Below are positions 1 through 13,586 of a DNA stretch of 64,000 nt, piece by piece. The stretch's first letter is position 1. Each line of letters opens with the position of its first letter. The notes under the pieces were generated by a model that was not told the DNA's origin, ran no database searches, and saw only the letters and a program-made list of their open reading frames with translations. This DNA comes from Podocnemis expansa (Eukaryota > Chordata > Testudines > Podocnemididae). A program made the translations under genes and the position numbers. The DNA is taken from positions 136,962,013 through 137,026,012 of the forward strand of contig ML681963.1 of the NCBI GenBank assembly GCA_007922195.1, in the 5' to 3' direction.

Positions 1-1284
1 TGATCAGAATTGAAAGTACTAAGCAGATACTACTTTCATACGGATTCAATCCTAGGAAGTATGATAGAAAAATGTGAACAACCATATAAATCAACTCTGC
101 TATATTTTTCTTAATCACTTTTTTAAAAAGTGACATTGAATGTATTAGCTTTCAAGTGGATTAATAAATTTTTTTTCTGCAAATCACATTTTCAGAAAGA
201 GTAGCTATATGTTCTCTATTAGACTAATTAACGCACACATGTTTAAAAATACAGCAAAGTGTTGCATGGCTACAATCCATGAAACTTCATTCTCTCCAAT
301 TGCATGTTGATATAGTATTCCTGCACTGGAAGAAGTAATCATTCCAGTCTTCATTACAAATCACTAACTGTTTCTACTAAAGAATACACAGCTTTGCCAT
401 TTCTCTTATACTTCTGGTTTACAATAAATACTTGGAGATACACTAAACCTTAACTGGAGCAACAGGAATCACTGTAGAAACCTATATACCTGAATTCAGC
501 AACCTTTATGGTGGAACTTTGTATCAAGTTTTGAAATCCTGTGGTTTCAAGGGAAACTTCAGCAAAGAAAAAGACACCCAATAAAGCCATTTACATGGGG
601 ATAAAGTCAAACTACTGAAATATAGAAGCTGTCATAACCTCATGCATATCACACTTCCAGTGTGCATCCAAACCAAGTTCTCTCAAAATCATGCAAATCA
701 CAAGCATTGAGAACTTGTGAATTAGGCTAACAGTCAAAAGTCGCACACCTTCTGAAGACTAAAGTTGAGTATATGTTGGGTCAGAAAGGTTATCTTTTGA
801 AGATCATCCTCCCCCTTTTTCACTATGTCCTTTCAAATTCAGTCAAGAAATTCTCTAATCAGCTGCAAGTCACCTCAGGATAGCAGTGCAAGGCACACGC
901 CTCTCTCTCCTCAGCGTTCCCAGCCTTGGCAGCCTGAGTGAGCTAGTAAATAAGACAATGTTAAGCCTACTTTCCCAACACAGTGGTCCAGCAGGGAAAC
1001 ACTTTTAAACCCACGAACTATTAAAACGAAAAGAAATAAATATATTTAGAAAGAAATCAAAGTATAAAAATAAGAATAATTTTAATTTGGGGATAGTACA
1101 CATCAAGCTACATTAGAGGGGATAACGAATTAGCCAACTATAAAATAATTCTTGATATAATTAAGTAAAAGGTGAACAGACATGAAAATTTTCATACTAA
1201 AATGTCTCAGAAAATTTCCTCCTAATTAAGTGGCCAGCATTTACAATCCTAACTGCTTTGTTGTATTCTCAATAACTCAATAGT

Positions 1285-1569
1285 CAATCTGTCAAACTCC
1301 TTGCCAGAGGATGTTGTGAAATCCAAGACTATAATGAGGTCCAAAAAAGTAGTAGATTAAGTTTATGGAGGATAGGTCCATCAGTGGCTAATTAGGCAGG
1401 CTAGAGAGGAAACGCTGTTTTCCAGAGGCTGGGAATAGCCAATGGGATGAATCGCTTGATTATCTTTTCTGTTCATTCTCTCTGAAGCACCTGGCATTGG
1501 CCACTGTCAGAAGACAGGACGCTGGGCTAGATGGGCCATTGGTCTGATCCAGTACAGATGTTATGTTCA
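1285..1569 (+). mobile_element. CR1 LINE 3' end
   Basis: Typical CR1 3' region text: CTCCTTGCCAGAGGATGTTG, GGAGGATAGGTCCATCA, CACCTGGCATTGGCCACTGTC and GGGCTAGATGGGCCATTGG, ending TTATGTTCAT. The element is 5'-truncated in the usual way. It lies in TSG101 intron 7. Confidence 0.85.
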
Positions 1570-2418
1570 TTGCCCCAGTCCCGTCCTCCTTACAGACATT
1601 CTTTTTTAAAGGCAGAAATGGAGAGAACATGATTTTTTCTGTGGACGGCCCAAAACTGTGGAATTTATTTTCACCTGTTCTGACAAAGTCTAAGACTGCT
1701 GACCTTGAAGGCAAACAGCAAAGCCCGCCTCTTGTTTCAGGCTTCTGCCAAAGGGTAAGCTGGATACATATGTGGTAGTTTATTTGAACTTTGGTCCAGT
1801 TTGCATAAATTTTAAAAAATTAACACCGTGATTGTAGTCTTATAATTAAAATACACTTTGTGAATCAAAACATCAAATGTATAAGAGAGAGAAGTGGGAG
1901 AACAAAGAATGGCTGAACTGTAAGGGAAAGAACTGAGCCACAATAACATTTCCAGGTGTTTTGAGGAAAAACTGGAGGCCTGGATCTACATTGGCAACAC
2001 CATACATCCACAGTGTCATATAAATCGATGGGTGAAGAATTTTTCCAACATACAGGAATCCACAGATGACATGGAGTCCCTGTGAAGTGTCCTGTGCCAT
2101 ACATACCCAACTCCCATTGCAGTAGGTGTGGGTCAAGACAAAGGGAAAGCTGCCAGGGTATGTTTATCTGCCAGAAATCCCCAGCTGCTGGAATAACTGC
2201 TTGTGGTCACACAAAGATGGGCATAAATTATAGCAATCTTAATGGCTGGTCAGTGTCAGGGGAGGAGCCAAAGGTGACCTAAAGCCAATTTCCACTATTC
2301 CCAAACTATAACCAGGGTTAAATAACTTAATGTGTTAATCTAGATGCAATCAGAATGTTCCAAACATATCTTTACAAGCAACTAATGGGCTTTCTCTGAT
2401 ACCAGTTTCTAATTTTGA

Positions 2419-2445
2419 CTCTCTCTCTCTCTCTCTCTCTCTCTC
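2419..2445. repeat. (CT)n microsatellite
   Basis: Thirteen and a half perfect CT units in TSG101 intron 7. Confidence 0.95.
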
Positions 2446-4949
2446 AGAAGCCTTGCACCTCATACGAAAACATCCAATACAGTCAGCATGTTAGATAAAT
2501 AAATAAAATCATCAGGATGGTACACCTCTTGGTTGCACAACATAATGGATCAGTTCTGAACATTTAATGGGTTGAGACATGCTTATTTTTAAAACAAGTT
2601 TCTAGAGCATTGTTTTCCTTGGCTACCTTCTCTGCTATAGCCTGTGACAGTACTGAAAGAAAGTTTAAGGAGCAGAAGATAGGCCACACAATCACAAGCT
2701 AATAGTCAATGGGCTGATTTCAAGCAAATGTACTTCTGCTGTCAACTTCATACTCCAAACAACACAAGAACAGGAAAGACTGTTCAGATGTGACCCAAGG
2801 TGTTGAACTCTGAAATCAAGAGAATGGGAAAGTATCTTAAGATAGGTATATCCAGATATTTATAATCAGGAATCCCACATATTTTTACAAGGGGCTATGC
2901 AGCACTATAAAGCTGTCACTGTTAACTCCAACTAAGAGGAGACCTGGATTTAGACTACCATTGATATGTACAGCTTCTGTGTCCCAAAGTTTCTGATTAA
3001 TATGTAGAATGTTTTAGGAGAAGGCAGTGCCAGAAGTAAAGGCCATGAACACCTATTATGCACTACACACTAATTATACTTTGGCCACGAATTCAGCTCG
3101 ACATCTTCTTGATGCACAAGAGCTCTATAGAAGAGAATACCATAACTGTGGAGAAGAGTCATCTCCTGAATACAAGCATTATTTAAAATTTTGAAAAAGG
3201 TTAAGATTGAGCTGTTGCATCAGAAAGTAATAAGGATCTACTCTAAAAATTTAAGCCAACAAAAGCTGGAAGGCTCCTACATACACTAGGGTATGTTAAG
3301 GATGGAATTTGTTGTATTACCTATACTTTAAATCAGACGTTTGCATCTTTGTGCTGGTGTTAGCTAGATACATTTGGTTTATGACACGACATCTTTCATT
3401 ACTGTATTCTAGCACACTTATTCTGAACATCCTGGCTTTCTAGTAATTTATGCTTTAAAAGAGCATTCTTTTACAAGCATTCCAATGTTACTGATAAGCT
3501 TGACTTGCTCACCAGAAATTTACCTACCTAACATTAGTTTTGGAATCTGTTTTTTGATTATTTCCCAAGACTTGCTCCATTACATTGTATAGGGAACTTA
3601 CGAGATCTTAGTCTATTTCGGGCTGAGAAGCTGCACTGTCTATCTTCGCTGCTACAGCTGCTCCCACAGATCTTAAAAGTATTTAAAGCTACATGCCAAA
3701 ACCCATGGCTCTCCCCTTATCTTTTCCTTTCTTCTGCAGCCCATACAGAAAGGCTCCTTCCTCCCACCCAGTTATTTCAAAGCCTTAAGCCACCCAACTG
3801 AAACAGTAACTGTGAAAAAACACATGGGACACCTATGTTATTAACCTTCCAAATTCTGCTAAAACGAGTCAAATTTTGACATCCTCATCTAGGTCTACAG
3901 ACTAGAGATGAATGAGATAATTTTTAAGCCAAGCCTATTCCAGCTACAACAAGCAACAAGAGGGAGAGCAGAAAACTTTTCAACAAAACCACCTTGATAT
4001 TTGAATACTCTTCCCTTCAGTGGCTCACCTGATCCATCCCATAAAAATTACAGCACATGAAATAAGTCTGTGTTACAATCACACCTGTTTAAAAAGCGGA
4101 AAAACTACTGACAAATATACCTTAAAAATGTATCGCCAGTATTTCTGATCATTCATTTTTCATGATACAAAAATCATAACACAGCAATGCTAGATTTTAT
4201 ATTTTGCACCAAGTAGTAATGGACTCATGTGCCACATGTTAATAGTTTTATTTAAGATATGCAGTGCAAAATTCAAAACCTAACAGCACCTAGTCAGAAG
4301 TCAGAGTCTCTCTCTCTCACACGCACACATTTGTACAATTTATCTATTAATAGACTAAGTACCCCCACTGTGGGAGCTAACTGATAAATTATCTTGTCTG
4401 GTTCATAAAAGTGTAAATGCTTCATCAATACATTTAAATTAATCCTCTAGCTCATGCTACTCAGGCACTTAACTGGTCAGTTAAAATGACTACAATATTT
4501 TGCTAACAGTAGTTTAGCTGTACACACCTATTACATGTGGCAAAGAAAGTATGTGGCAGAGCACATAAATCAAAAGGAATTTCTCAAGGATGTGCCAGTG
4601 CTAAGATGGGACTAATGCTCGCCATAGGAACACAACATGTAAACCACAGAGATAAAATGGGAACCTAATCCTTTAGCTTACACCAACGGAATCTGAAAGT
4701 ATTTAGTAAAAAAAAAAGTAACAAGTTATGTAAATTGTTATATAAAGGTATAATATACACTTTATTGCAAAGGTTTCATCATCACTTTCAAATTATTTGT
4801 GAGGTAAGGGATGGGCAGAAGGGGAAGAGAGAAAGCACTAGGTTAGAAGAGTGAAACATTCCTAGTCATGTGAAAGTTTCCCAGAGAAACAAAATGTATT
4901 CACTACCAGACAACTGCAATTATGGGCAGTAGTGAATTATAACCATCCA

Positions 4950-5128
4950 AAATAAGCAAGGAGTTCTGTGGCACTTTTAAAGACTAACAAATTTATTTAT
5001 TACTTGAGCTTTCATGGGAGAAAATGAAAGTTCACGTGATAGATAAATTTGTTAGTCTTTAAAAGTGCAACGGAACTCCTTGTTTGTTTCGCCGAACTAG
5101 ACTAACATGGCTACTCCTTTCAAACTTG
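4950..5128. mobile_element. PLE fold-back fragment (two inverted arms)
   Basis: 179 bp. A truncated minus-oriented arm (AAGGAGTTCTGTGGCAC start) is followed by a plus-oriented arm that reaches the full family end. It is flanked by the perfect 10-bp direct repeat TAACCATCCA at 4940-4949 and 5129-5138. The ribozyme-like centre is mostly deleted. It lies in TSG101 intron 7. Confidence 0.75.
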
Positions 5129-5195
5129 TAACCATCCAGACACTCAGATCATGAAGGTGAGATTTCACATGATGCTAGTCCTTAATTTGTATATA

Positions 5196-5555
5196 CAGCG
5201 GGGACCCGTTAACACACGACCCATTTGCACGTGGATCCAGTTACTGTGCACTCCGATCATGTCCCCTGAAGCCATCAACTTAACAGGTGGGACTCACTAA
5301 TGCATGGTGCCTAAAGGCAGAAGTTGGCCTGGAGCACGGAAACATGCAAAATGAGTAACAATTTAAGGAGTCCGGCGCGCTAGCTAAAAGGGGAAGTTGG
5401 GCTGGGTGTGGAAACAGGTAGAGTGAGCCTTATTAGTGCTGCCCTCTGCTTTATTTATTTATTTATTCGCTGTAGTCCCATTTGCACGTGGTCCATTTAA
5501 CACGCGGTCATGGGGGATTGTCCGCTGACACCTACGCGTTAACAGGTCCCCACTG
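5196..5555. mobile_element. Tc1/mariner-type MITE, 360 bp
   Basis: The left end CAGCGGGGACCCGTTAACAC and the right end, reversed, CAGTGGGGACCTGTTAACGC are inverted repeats, flanked by the TA dinucleotide (5194-5195, 5556-5557). A second internal pair (CCCATTTGCACGTGG) repeats near both ends. It has no transposase frame and lies in TSG101 intron 7. Confidence 0.75.
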
Positions 5556-6439
5556 TATTTATAAAGCAGAACCAACATTAATGGTCAGTACTAGTTTTCT
5601 AAAAATCCCTTATTTAAGAAACTTTTGTACAGAATACTTATAATAGCAAACTATGAGGGAAAAATCAAGGAAGACATCTTCATCTTAAAAATGAAAATTC
5701 GGACAACAAAAATGTTAAAGAAACACATGACACAGCATATTCCTACTAACTTCTTGCTCATATAAGATATAATTTTAAAACAATCTCAATGTGGCTCCTT
5801 ACAGAGCATGAACCCACAGCATTTTCTATCACTTCCATAATTAGCCAAGCTTTGGGAAGATTTCATGGCATGTAATCCCTAGGAGCACTCGGACACTTAA
5901 CCTTTATTATGTAGAGTCTGGTTTCAGAACTGACCTTACAGCAGCTTCAGACTTAACAGAATCAGAAGGATAATGAATAAGACTAAAAAAGAGTTACTTT
6001 GAAGAAACTGAAGATAATCCCACTAACCAAAAAGCCTATTTAAATGGCATAGTATAACAAACAAAATACTGTACATTTTATACTTAATGAACTATGCTTA
6101 AAAATTTGATCTATTAGGACATATTGTCTTTCATCTCTGCAAGCCACAACACTAACAACGAGAAACAAAAATTCTTTATGAAAAAATTAAGATCTGCAGT
6201 TGAGAAGATAATCAGTTCCTTCTTAAAAATGAACTGGGACTACCTTACTTGAAAGGTCACCTCTCTCCCTTGCCATTTGGCACAAGAGTCCCCTCCAACC
6301 TGTGAGAATGTGCTGAGCTGAGAGTTGCTCTGGATGATATCCCAGTCAAAAGGGCCTAAGAGGATGAGTTTAGAAGGGAGGAGCAAGCTACATTCCCTGC
6401 ACTGCAGGGCCTGGAGTTTTTGAGAATTGAAAAACACTC

Positions 6440-7345
6440 ATAACCTGTGACTTGTACCAGAAGGTGGAAAAGTCCAAGTATGAAGCAACCAAGATGTCAG
6501 TTTCTACAATACAGGAATCTTTTCTGAGGATGAACATGAATACCGAGGGATTCTGTTGTAAGGAGACCCAGACTGGAAAGACATATATAAGAGGGGTGAT
6601 AGATTATGCTACCTGCTACCCTGCAGAACTGTAGCTCCGTCCTCAACAAAGGCAAATACAGAGGCTAACACTCTTTAGTCAGTTTTCAAGAAGTGGGCTA
6701 CACCCTGGCAAGGTCCCCAGGGACCCATTTTTCAGATGAACCCTTCACCAGGGCTTATTGGAGAAACATGGGGTCATTCAATTGTGGGTCTCTGCACAAC
6801 ATCTTCTGCCAAAGAATTAGTGGAAAGAACTAATAGGACACTTAAAATGATGCAGGAAAGTTTTGTAGATCAGCAACCACACCATTGGGAAACACATGCC
6901 CACTCTATCTGCATTTGCCTGAAGAGAAACTCCTTAGGAATTTGGTCTTCCCCTTTTGCAAAGTTCTTTGGAAGGAGTGTATGGTATCTTAGAACCAAGT
7001 GGGGTATAAGTGGGAGACTAAGACCTCTCCTGAGGGGGAAATGAGTGGTGGAGTATATATATTGTCCTTTAAGGAAAGGCTCACAGAACTCCTGGGTTTT
7101 ACCCTGGAGAACTTAACTAAAACACAAGAGCGAGACAAACCATCTACCATTACCATATGGTGCAGGCCAGGTTGCACAGAAAAGACCTGAATATCAGAAC
7201 CTGGAATAGGTATGGAACAGAAGACTTGAATATACAGCAGAGAAAACCCCAAGCTTCCTGGAGGGGCCCTTTAAAATCATTAAGCAACCCAGTGAGGTAA
7301 AACATGCTATCAGGCCACCAAAGCTGATACTCATGGTCCATTCAT
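6440..7345 (+). pseudogene. Decayed Ty3/gypsy-type retroelement integrase
   Basis: A broken coding region across at least three frames. In order it shows a zinc-finger-side remnant (CDLYQKVEKSK) and the core start with IRGVIDYATCYP near 6590-6620, then an LVERTNRTLKMMQESF stretch near 6817-6865. A SSPFAKFFGRSVW block near 6945-6985 resembles the SPFELLFGR motif of such pols. An ENLTKTQERDK stretch lies near 7110-7140 and WRGPFKIIKQP near 7260-7290 resembles the C-terminal WxGPF motif. Order and spacing fit integrase of Ty3/gypsy-like elements, with some resemblance to retroviral pol. Several frameshifts and stops make it non-functional. LTRs were not recognised. Confidence 0.6.
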
Positions 7346-8885
7346 CTTTGATGGAGAAGAGATCGATAGAGTGTGATCTGTTATCACATTAACTCCAGTC
7401 TGTACTGTGTAATGAACACAACATTTGGAGATCTACCTGAGGAAAGATTAGTGCATTCCAGACAGATACCTTGCTCTAGAGAAGTGTTTGCCACTTTGCT
7501 GATGAATCATCACTGAGAGCCATCAGAGGCAATCAACTCTGAATAAAAACTCTTGGTTCTCACCAGTGGAACAACATTTTTTCTACACAGAAGAGTAAAC
7601 CTAAAGAAGAGCAAGGGCATGCTTCCCTGAGGAGTATAGAGCAAAGAGAAAGATCTACTTAAGAGTGAAATTCTGCTGGGAGCAGGGGAGAGGGGTGGGG
7701 AACCATTGCCACATACAAGGACTCAAAAGAGAGAGGACAGAAAAGATTTTGCCCATCCTGAAACGCTGACTGGCCCCAGGATCATAGAAGAGAGTTTCAA
7801 ATGTCTGATTTCCAAAGTGCTTTGAGTAAAGTCACTGTGGTTAAATTCTTTTGCTAAGCCTGTGTTCCTTGTTTTCCTGTCATATTGTCCCAGAAGGAGT
7901 TAAATTAGAAGCCCAAGAGGCCTGTATCCCAGATGGAGCTCTGGAGGAGCATGTGAAAATGACTATAGGGTGAAGGGAAGGACTGGCGGTCCTAGGCACT
8001 GATTTCAGGGTCCAGGGTGGCTGGATGACAGTATCCTATGTTACAAGAAAGAGGATCAGACATATGGTATGAACCCAGAAATGTGGTGTAGCATCCAAGG
8101 GCAGAAACTGCGTAAGAGTCTGTCAAGACCCAGTTGGCTCAGAAGCATGTGGTACCAACACAAATAGCTCCACCCACAACAGACTGGTAACTAAAGAGAG
8201 TACTGGACCAGGTCATAGCTGGCATCAGAAGATGTGCTTGAACTGGAATTCCAAATTTTAAGAAGGGGGTGGGGAGGGAATGATGGCAGCACTTATTTGG
8301 CAAGGAATTCTGAGTTTCGGAACCTATTCTCTTTCCAAACAGCCAAAACCAAACAATTGTTTATCGTCAGGGCATGCTTTAAGGCTTTTTGCGAGGATAC
8401 TTTCTGAAGGAGGGAAGTTTTATTGGAAAGTCAAGCTTTATAGTGGTGGGTTAGCTGTCAGCTTTAATTAAATTTGAAGTAAAAGGCATTTAGTGTATTA
8501 GTTATGGTATCTTTTTGTAGATTCACATTCAATAAGGAACCCAAATAACTGAGTTAAAACTGATGTGTCACTTTCCCAACTGAATAATCCTTTAAGTATA
8601 TGTTATTTTGAGCATCTTTTAAGTCTTACCTGAAAGCTGAATTATATTCAGAAGGTCACAGTAAATTTCCTGCAACCACAATGACACTTGCTGATGAGGG
8701 GGAACCTGATCAGCTGTTGGACAATTTCTCAGTGCTTAAGTCAGCAAAGTGACTTTTGACCTGAACTCACTCAGTCACTCTCTCATGGTACAGGGCCAAG
8801 AGAAACCCTGATGACTTTTCCCTGATCGCCCTCATGCTTACAGCAGTGAAGTGAACCCAAGTAATAGCAAAAGGAATATTTCTGA

Positions 8886-8900
8886 CCCCCCCCCCCCCCC
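8886..8900. repeat. Poly-C tract
   Basis: Fifteen consecutive C in TSG101 intron 7. Confidence 0.95.
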
Positions 8901-11051
8901 ATGGTAGCAACATACACTCCAGAAACTACAAACATCTGTTATTATAATAATACATTGCATCCAAAGTAAAAAAAGAATTACTTGGCTGTTGCTTCTCTCT
9001 AAAGACACTAGTTCTAAAGGGTCACATCCTTTGAGTATTTGCGGTAAGGCAGGATGCATGCAGGTAGTCTGAGACCTCAAAAATTCCTGCTTCCTCATTA
9101 AATGGTAGTGCATATACAAATATTAGTGGTCAATGTAACTAGTTGTCAGGTCCTATTAGACCCAACCTCCAATAAATAATCAAGCTACACCCACGTCTAC
9201 TGGCATGAAACAGGCAGATTATCAGTAGGTCTATTCAAACTTAAAACTATAATGGAGATGGCATTCCAATATAACAGACACTGTCAAGAAACACTGAGAT
9301 ACTCACTCATGGAGACTAGCATTGCTCCATGAATGCAGCTAAACACACAGAATGAGTAAAGAGGAAATTTCAAAACAAAGGGTATTTTCTCAGAAGACTT
9401 TAAGAGCCTGAAAACAGGGCATTCAAATGAAGTGCTTTTTCAGACATAAGTATAACAGTTTGCACTTTGCAATGAAGAATAAAAATCAAGTGTAATTACC
9501 TTGAAGAAGAACCTGAACTAAACTTTTGAGCCCTATCAAAAAACGACAGAGCAAAATACAGTATTAAATGTAAAAACCTCCAACAGGATCTGGGTATCAG
9601 TAAAACAATGATGAAAGACAACATTATCTCATCTCTGAAGATGAAGGGGAGGGCTCAAAGGATACTTCTTATTCCAGAGAAGGGGAAGAAAGTCACCAAA
9701 ACACACCTTTCTTGCTACGCACTGCATTGAGAAGCTTCCCTCCCCCAATCCCACCCCCAAGAAAAAACACTGTTTCACTGGGGTGAGCTATGTGTGGACT
9801 ACAGGCTGGTAGAGGAAAAGTGGTCATATCATCCTGTTGGATAGTGCAGACTCTGCACCAAGAAGAAACTGTGCATCCATCAGGCACACTCAGTTCCTGA
9901 ACTCTCCCTAGAAAGGTGCAGCAATGCACTGTGCTCTATTCAGGTTTGTAGCTAAATACCAGAATCCATGGTGCAGTTATCAAGAAACTATTTGATCACC
10001 CTTTGGTATCAATTGTCTCCCAAATAACAAAGACTAATACAAAGCAAATGCAAATTGTAAAAACATTTTCCAGATTTGTCAGCAAATTTCAAAAGACTAT
10101 CTTCTGGCCCCAGATCAGCTTCAAGGATACAAACTTAGGAAGAGACTATATCAGAAAATAGACAGCTACATACTTTAACTTAACATAAACAGAAAACTCA
10201 GATAATCTGACTAATTTTCGCTAAAACCAACAAAAATAAAAACAGACACTGTAGAAATTAAATCCTACAATCATTATATTTGAACCATCTTCTGAGCTAC
10301 TGTATCTCCTGACTAGATAAAAAGGCTACCTACCTAGAGACCAGAAAACGTTTACACATAGCGTGCATACATGCATTTTCAGGCAAACTTGAGCAAGGAC
10401 ACCCAACAAGACAATCGTTTCTGCAAACTAATCTCAGTAAATCTAAGAATACCGCCAAATGGAGAAAATATTAAAGATGAAAAATCTTGATAGCACACAT
10501 TCATCACTGCAACCACTTAATAGCAAGCAATAAAATTTATAATTAACGCTATGGATCTTAAATACTACATATTGATCAAATGTTGAAATATATAAGCCCA
10601 CAGACACTCAGCTACAGTGATTAGTAAACAGCAACTGTCCTCCTTAACTAAGGCTACATAGCAACGTCATCTGTACTCAAAAACACACTCTGATCAGACA
10701 ACTATTTGTATTGAGTGAATACTTAAAAAAAAAAAACTTATGTGAAGTACTCAACTCAGATGCTTTTAAACTTTTTTAAATATATGGACTTAGAAATTGT
10801 TATGAAAGTATTTTTAGTATGTTTTAATATGGAGTAATATTTCAACAGGCTTGAGTCAACAGTCACAAAGAGAACCACTTCAAAATGAATTTTTAAACTC
10901 ACATCCTTCCATGTTATGTCAAAACACTACAAGATGACTAGAAAGTAAAGGCTACAACTTTATTTGTAAAACACATTCACCAGGTTACACAAATTAGATG
11001 CATTAATCATCAACACTGTCCAACATTAAAAAGGCTGACATACGATTAGAC

Positions 11052-11384
11052 CAGGGGTCGGCCACCCAAAAGATAAGAAGAACGATTTTTAAAAATTCCT
11101 TCAATAGCCAAGTGTTTTGAAAGCCACAATGGGTGTAGCCTCCTAGTGTGGGGCTGGGGGAGCTGGGGCAGGATGCCTGCTGCAGAGTCCCCCTGGCAGG
11201 GAGGGGGAACCTGGAACCAGGAGCAGGCCCCCTGCAGGGGCACCTGGTGACTGGAGGGAATCCAGAGCCTGGCGCAGGCTGCAAGCAGAGTCCCCCAGTG
11301 GCAGGGGAGGCCTAGAGCCCGCAGCCACACGGCAGCAGCCAAAGAGCCGTATGCGGCTCCAGAGCCATCGGTTGCTGATCCCTG
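11052..11384. mobile_element. hAT-type MITE
   Basis: The ends CAGGGGTCGGCCACCC and, reversed, CAGGGATCAGCAACCG are inverted repeats. The 8-bp flanks GATTAGAC and CTGTAGAC share the last five bases, a worn duplication. The GC-rich interior gives long but meaningless open frames on the minus strand. Confidence 0.65.
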
Positions 11385-13586
11385 CTGTAGACCTTGCCAG
11401 AGTGTAGTCCAACTGTAGCGTACAAAATGTACCCATGGCATATATGCTGGTAGTTCTCTTTCTAAGTTCCTGATATGTATGTATTGAGCAGAACCCTTCC
11501 CAATACATGAAGGAGCAGCCAGCCCCAGCTCTTCCTAAGGCTACAGTTTTGCCCTATTCAGGAGACAAACCTTCAGAGGTATTCAAGAACAAAGGTTAAT
11601 AATCAAGTAAACCTCTTCCAATGTCCCTACTGCAAGCTGCATCCAACTAACTTTTAGGCTTGACAGTATCAATATATTCATATCCTATAGCCTATTGCTA
11701 TTGCCTTAAAGTCTGGTATTCACACAGTGTTTTTACCTATTTAATTGCAGTTTCCTTATTCCTCCTTCAAAAAACTGAAGAGGCTGGGAATTTGGGTAAT
11801 GTAAGGCCAGAATAGCAGTTAAAAAGACTCCTCAACTCCTTATACTTACCTCTCCCCTTCCTCTGATTAGTGTCCTTTTGTAGGCAATTCCCTGCTTAGC
11901 GAACAGTTTTCTGGAAGAAGACTTGATTAAAGAAACAATGGGAAGAAGGGGCACCTGGTAGGTTAAAGCACTTCCTCTCAAGTCCTATCAAAAAGGGATT
12001 TCCAAAGGCATACTGCTGTACCAAGGAGTTAACAAAATACTGACAGGAGTCTTCCCGTAAGGAAATAAAAAAGGCCCCTGAATTTAAAAACTACTTTAAA
12101 TACAAATTATGAATGTTATGTAATACATATCTGGACAATAGGAATTGAGACAGGAGAGAAGATGAAGAATTTTGAAATACTATTAAGATTTCTTTCTACA
12201 AAATTAAATCTTAAACACACAGATTAATGTATTTGCTAACATGTTTTGCAATATTTTGATTTTTTGCAACCTAGCACTGATAAGTAACAAAAATTAAATC
12301 AGAGTGCTGGTTGGCTATCTGCAAAAAGAAAATTGTGAACCAAGGCCAAAGTATTTTCTCTGCAACAGATACACAAATATACTGCAACAAATCGCTGGCA
12401 GGAGTATGGTGCAGTTTTCTTTGTACTACATGATCACTAAGTTAAAAAGACACTGTCAAGCAGTTTATTGCAACTTCAAGGTAGAAAACCAACTGAGTTT
12501 CAAGTAAACCAGGCAAGCAGTTTCAAATAAGAAAATCCGCAATACTAGAAATAGTTTTAAAAGGCCTTAATTCTAAAGGAGCAAAATAAAGGCGTGAATG
12601 CCTTTTACTGGTTCTGGAGCATCAGCTACTATTGCCTGGGCTACACTGCAAGCACCAAAGACATTGGGGGCAAACACTAAATTGTTAATTTTATGTTTTG
12701 TCAGAAAAAGGACATAACTGGTAAAAAAAAAAATTATTTTCAATCATCTTTTAAAAACCAAAAATACTATACTTTCACAAATTCAAGTCTATAAAAATAG
12801 CTTTTTTTTTAAAGGATGTTATGTCAAGAACCTGTACCTCACAATAACATCATCAAAACTCTACAGTACCTTTCCTTTGAACTGGCAAATGCCTTCTAGA
12901 GCTCATTGTTATGTATTTTACAGACAGTTAAACAAAGGTACGAAGGCATTAACTGATTTAATTTTCACAATAGATCAGTGGCAGAGTTGAGAATAGAACC
13001 CAGAAATCTTAGTTTAATGTTCTTCTCTGCCAGACATCTCTCTTTCAATTTTACACCTTTTGAAGTTGCATACTGTATCAGCAAATGTCATCCTGAATAT
13101 ATCCATATATTTAGTATTATTATACCTCTAGTAATGAAGTGCTTCAAAAAAAAAATCATTTATACTTTAGGTCCTATCAAAAAGCTACCTACCACTGAAT
13201 GAGCCTCCACACAAAAGGTAACATATTAAAAAAAGAGGTCTAAACTATTTGGCAGTGTCCTTTAAACAAATCACATAAATTAATCAAACAAAGCTCAAAA
13301 TGAAGTATTAAATAGAACTTGCAGAACAACAAAACTTGGCATCGGGAAATAACGTTTCATTTTAATAATGGAGTATTAAATATTCTGTGCCACACATGCC
13401 AGAAATAGTGTTACCAGCCTCCAAAACAGATCCAAAAAAACCAGTACTGCTTCTCCTATGACAGGTGGCCTCTAAACACTACCAGTTTCCCTGCGTCATT
13501 GGAAATCCTCCTACGGTGTCTTCCCTACCCTGTCGATGTTCCTATTTGACAAAAGCATTGCCAGTAATGTCAAATTTCCTCTTAAG

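Noticed and set aside
1865..2136. Two overlapping minus-strand frames of 81-87 codons
   Set aside because: No domain recognised and the two frames compete; possibly part of an unidentified old repeat.
4290..4340. Short CT/CA-rich stretch considered as a microsatellite
   Set aside because: Too short and irregular to report as a repeat feature.
6240..6437. Minus-strand frame containing CAKWQG, resembling an integrase C-terminal motif
   Set aside because: The coding signals of the adjacent relic are on the plus strand, and the rest of this frame does not match, so the resemblance is probably chance.
11003..11508. Three overlapping minus-strand frames of 93-131 codons
   Set aside because: They coincide with the GC-rich interior of the hAT-type MITE at 11052-11384.
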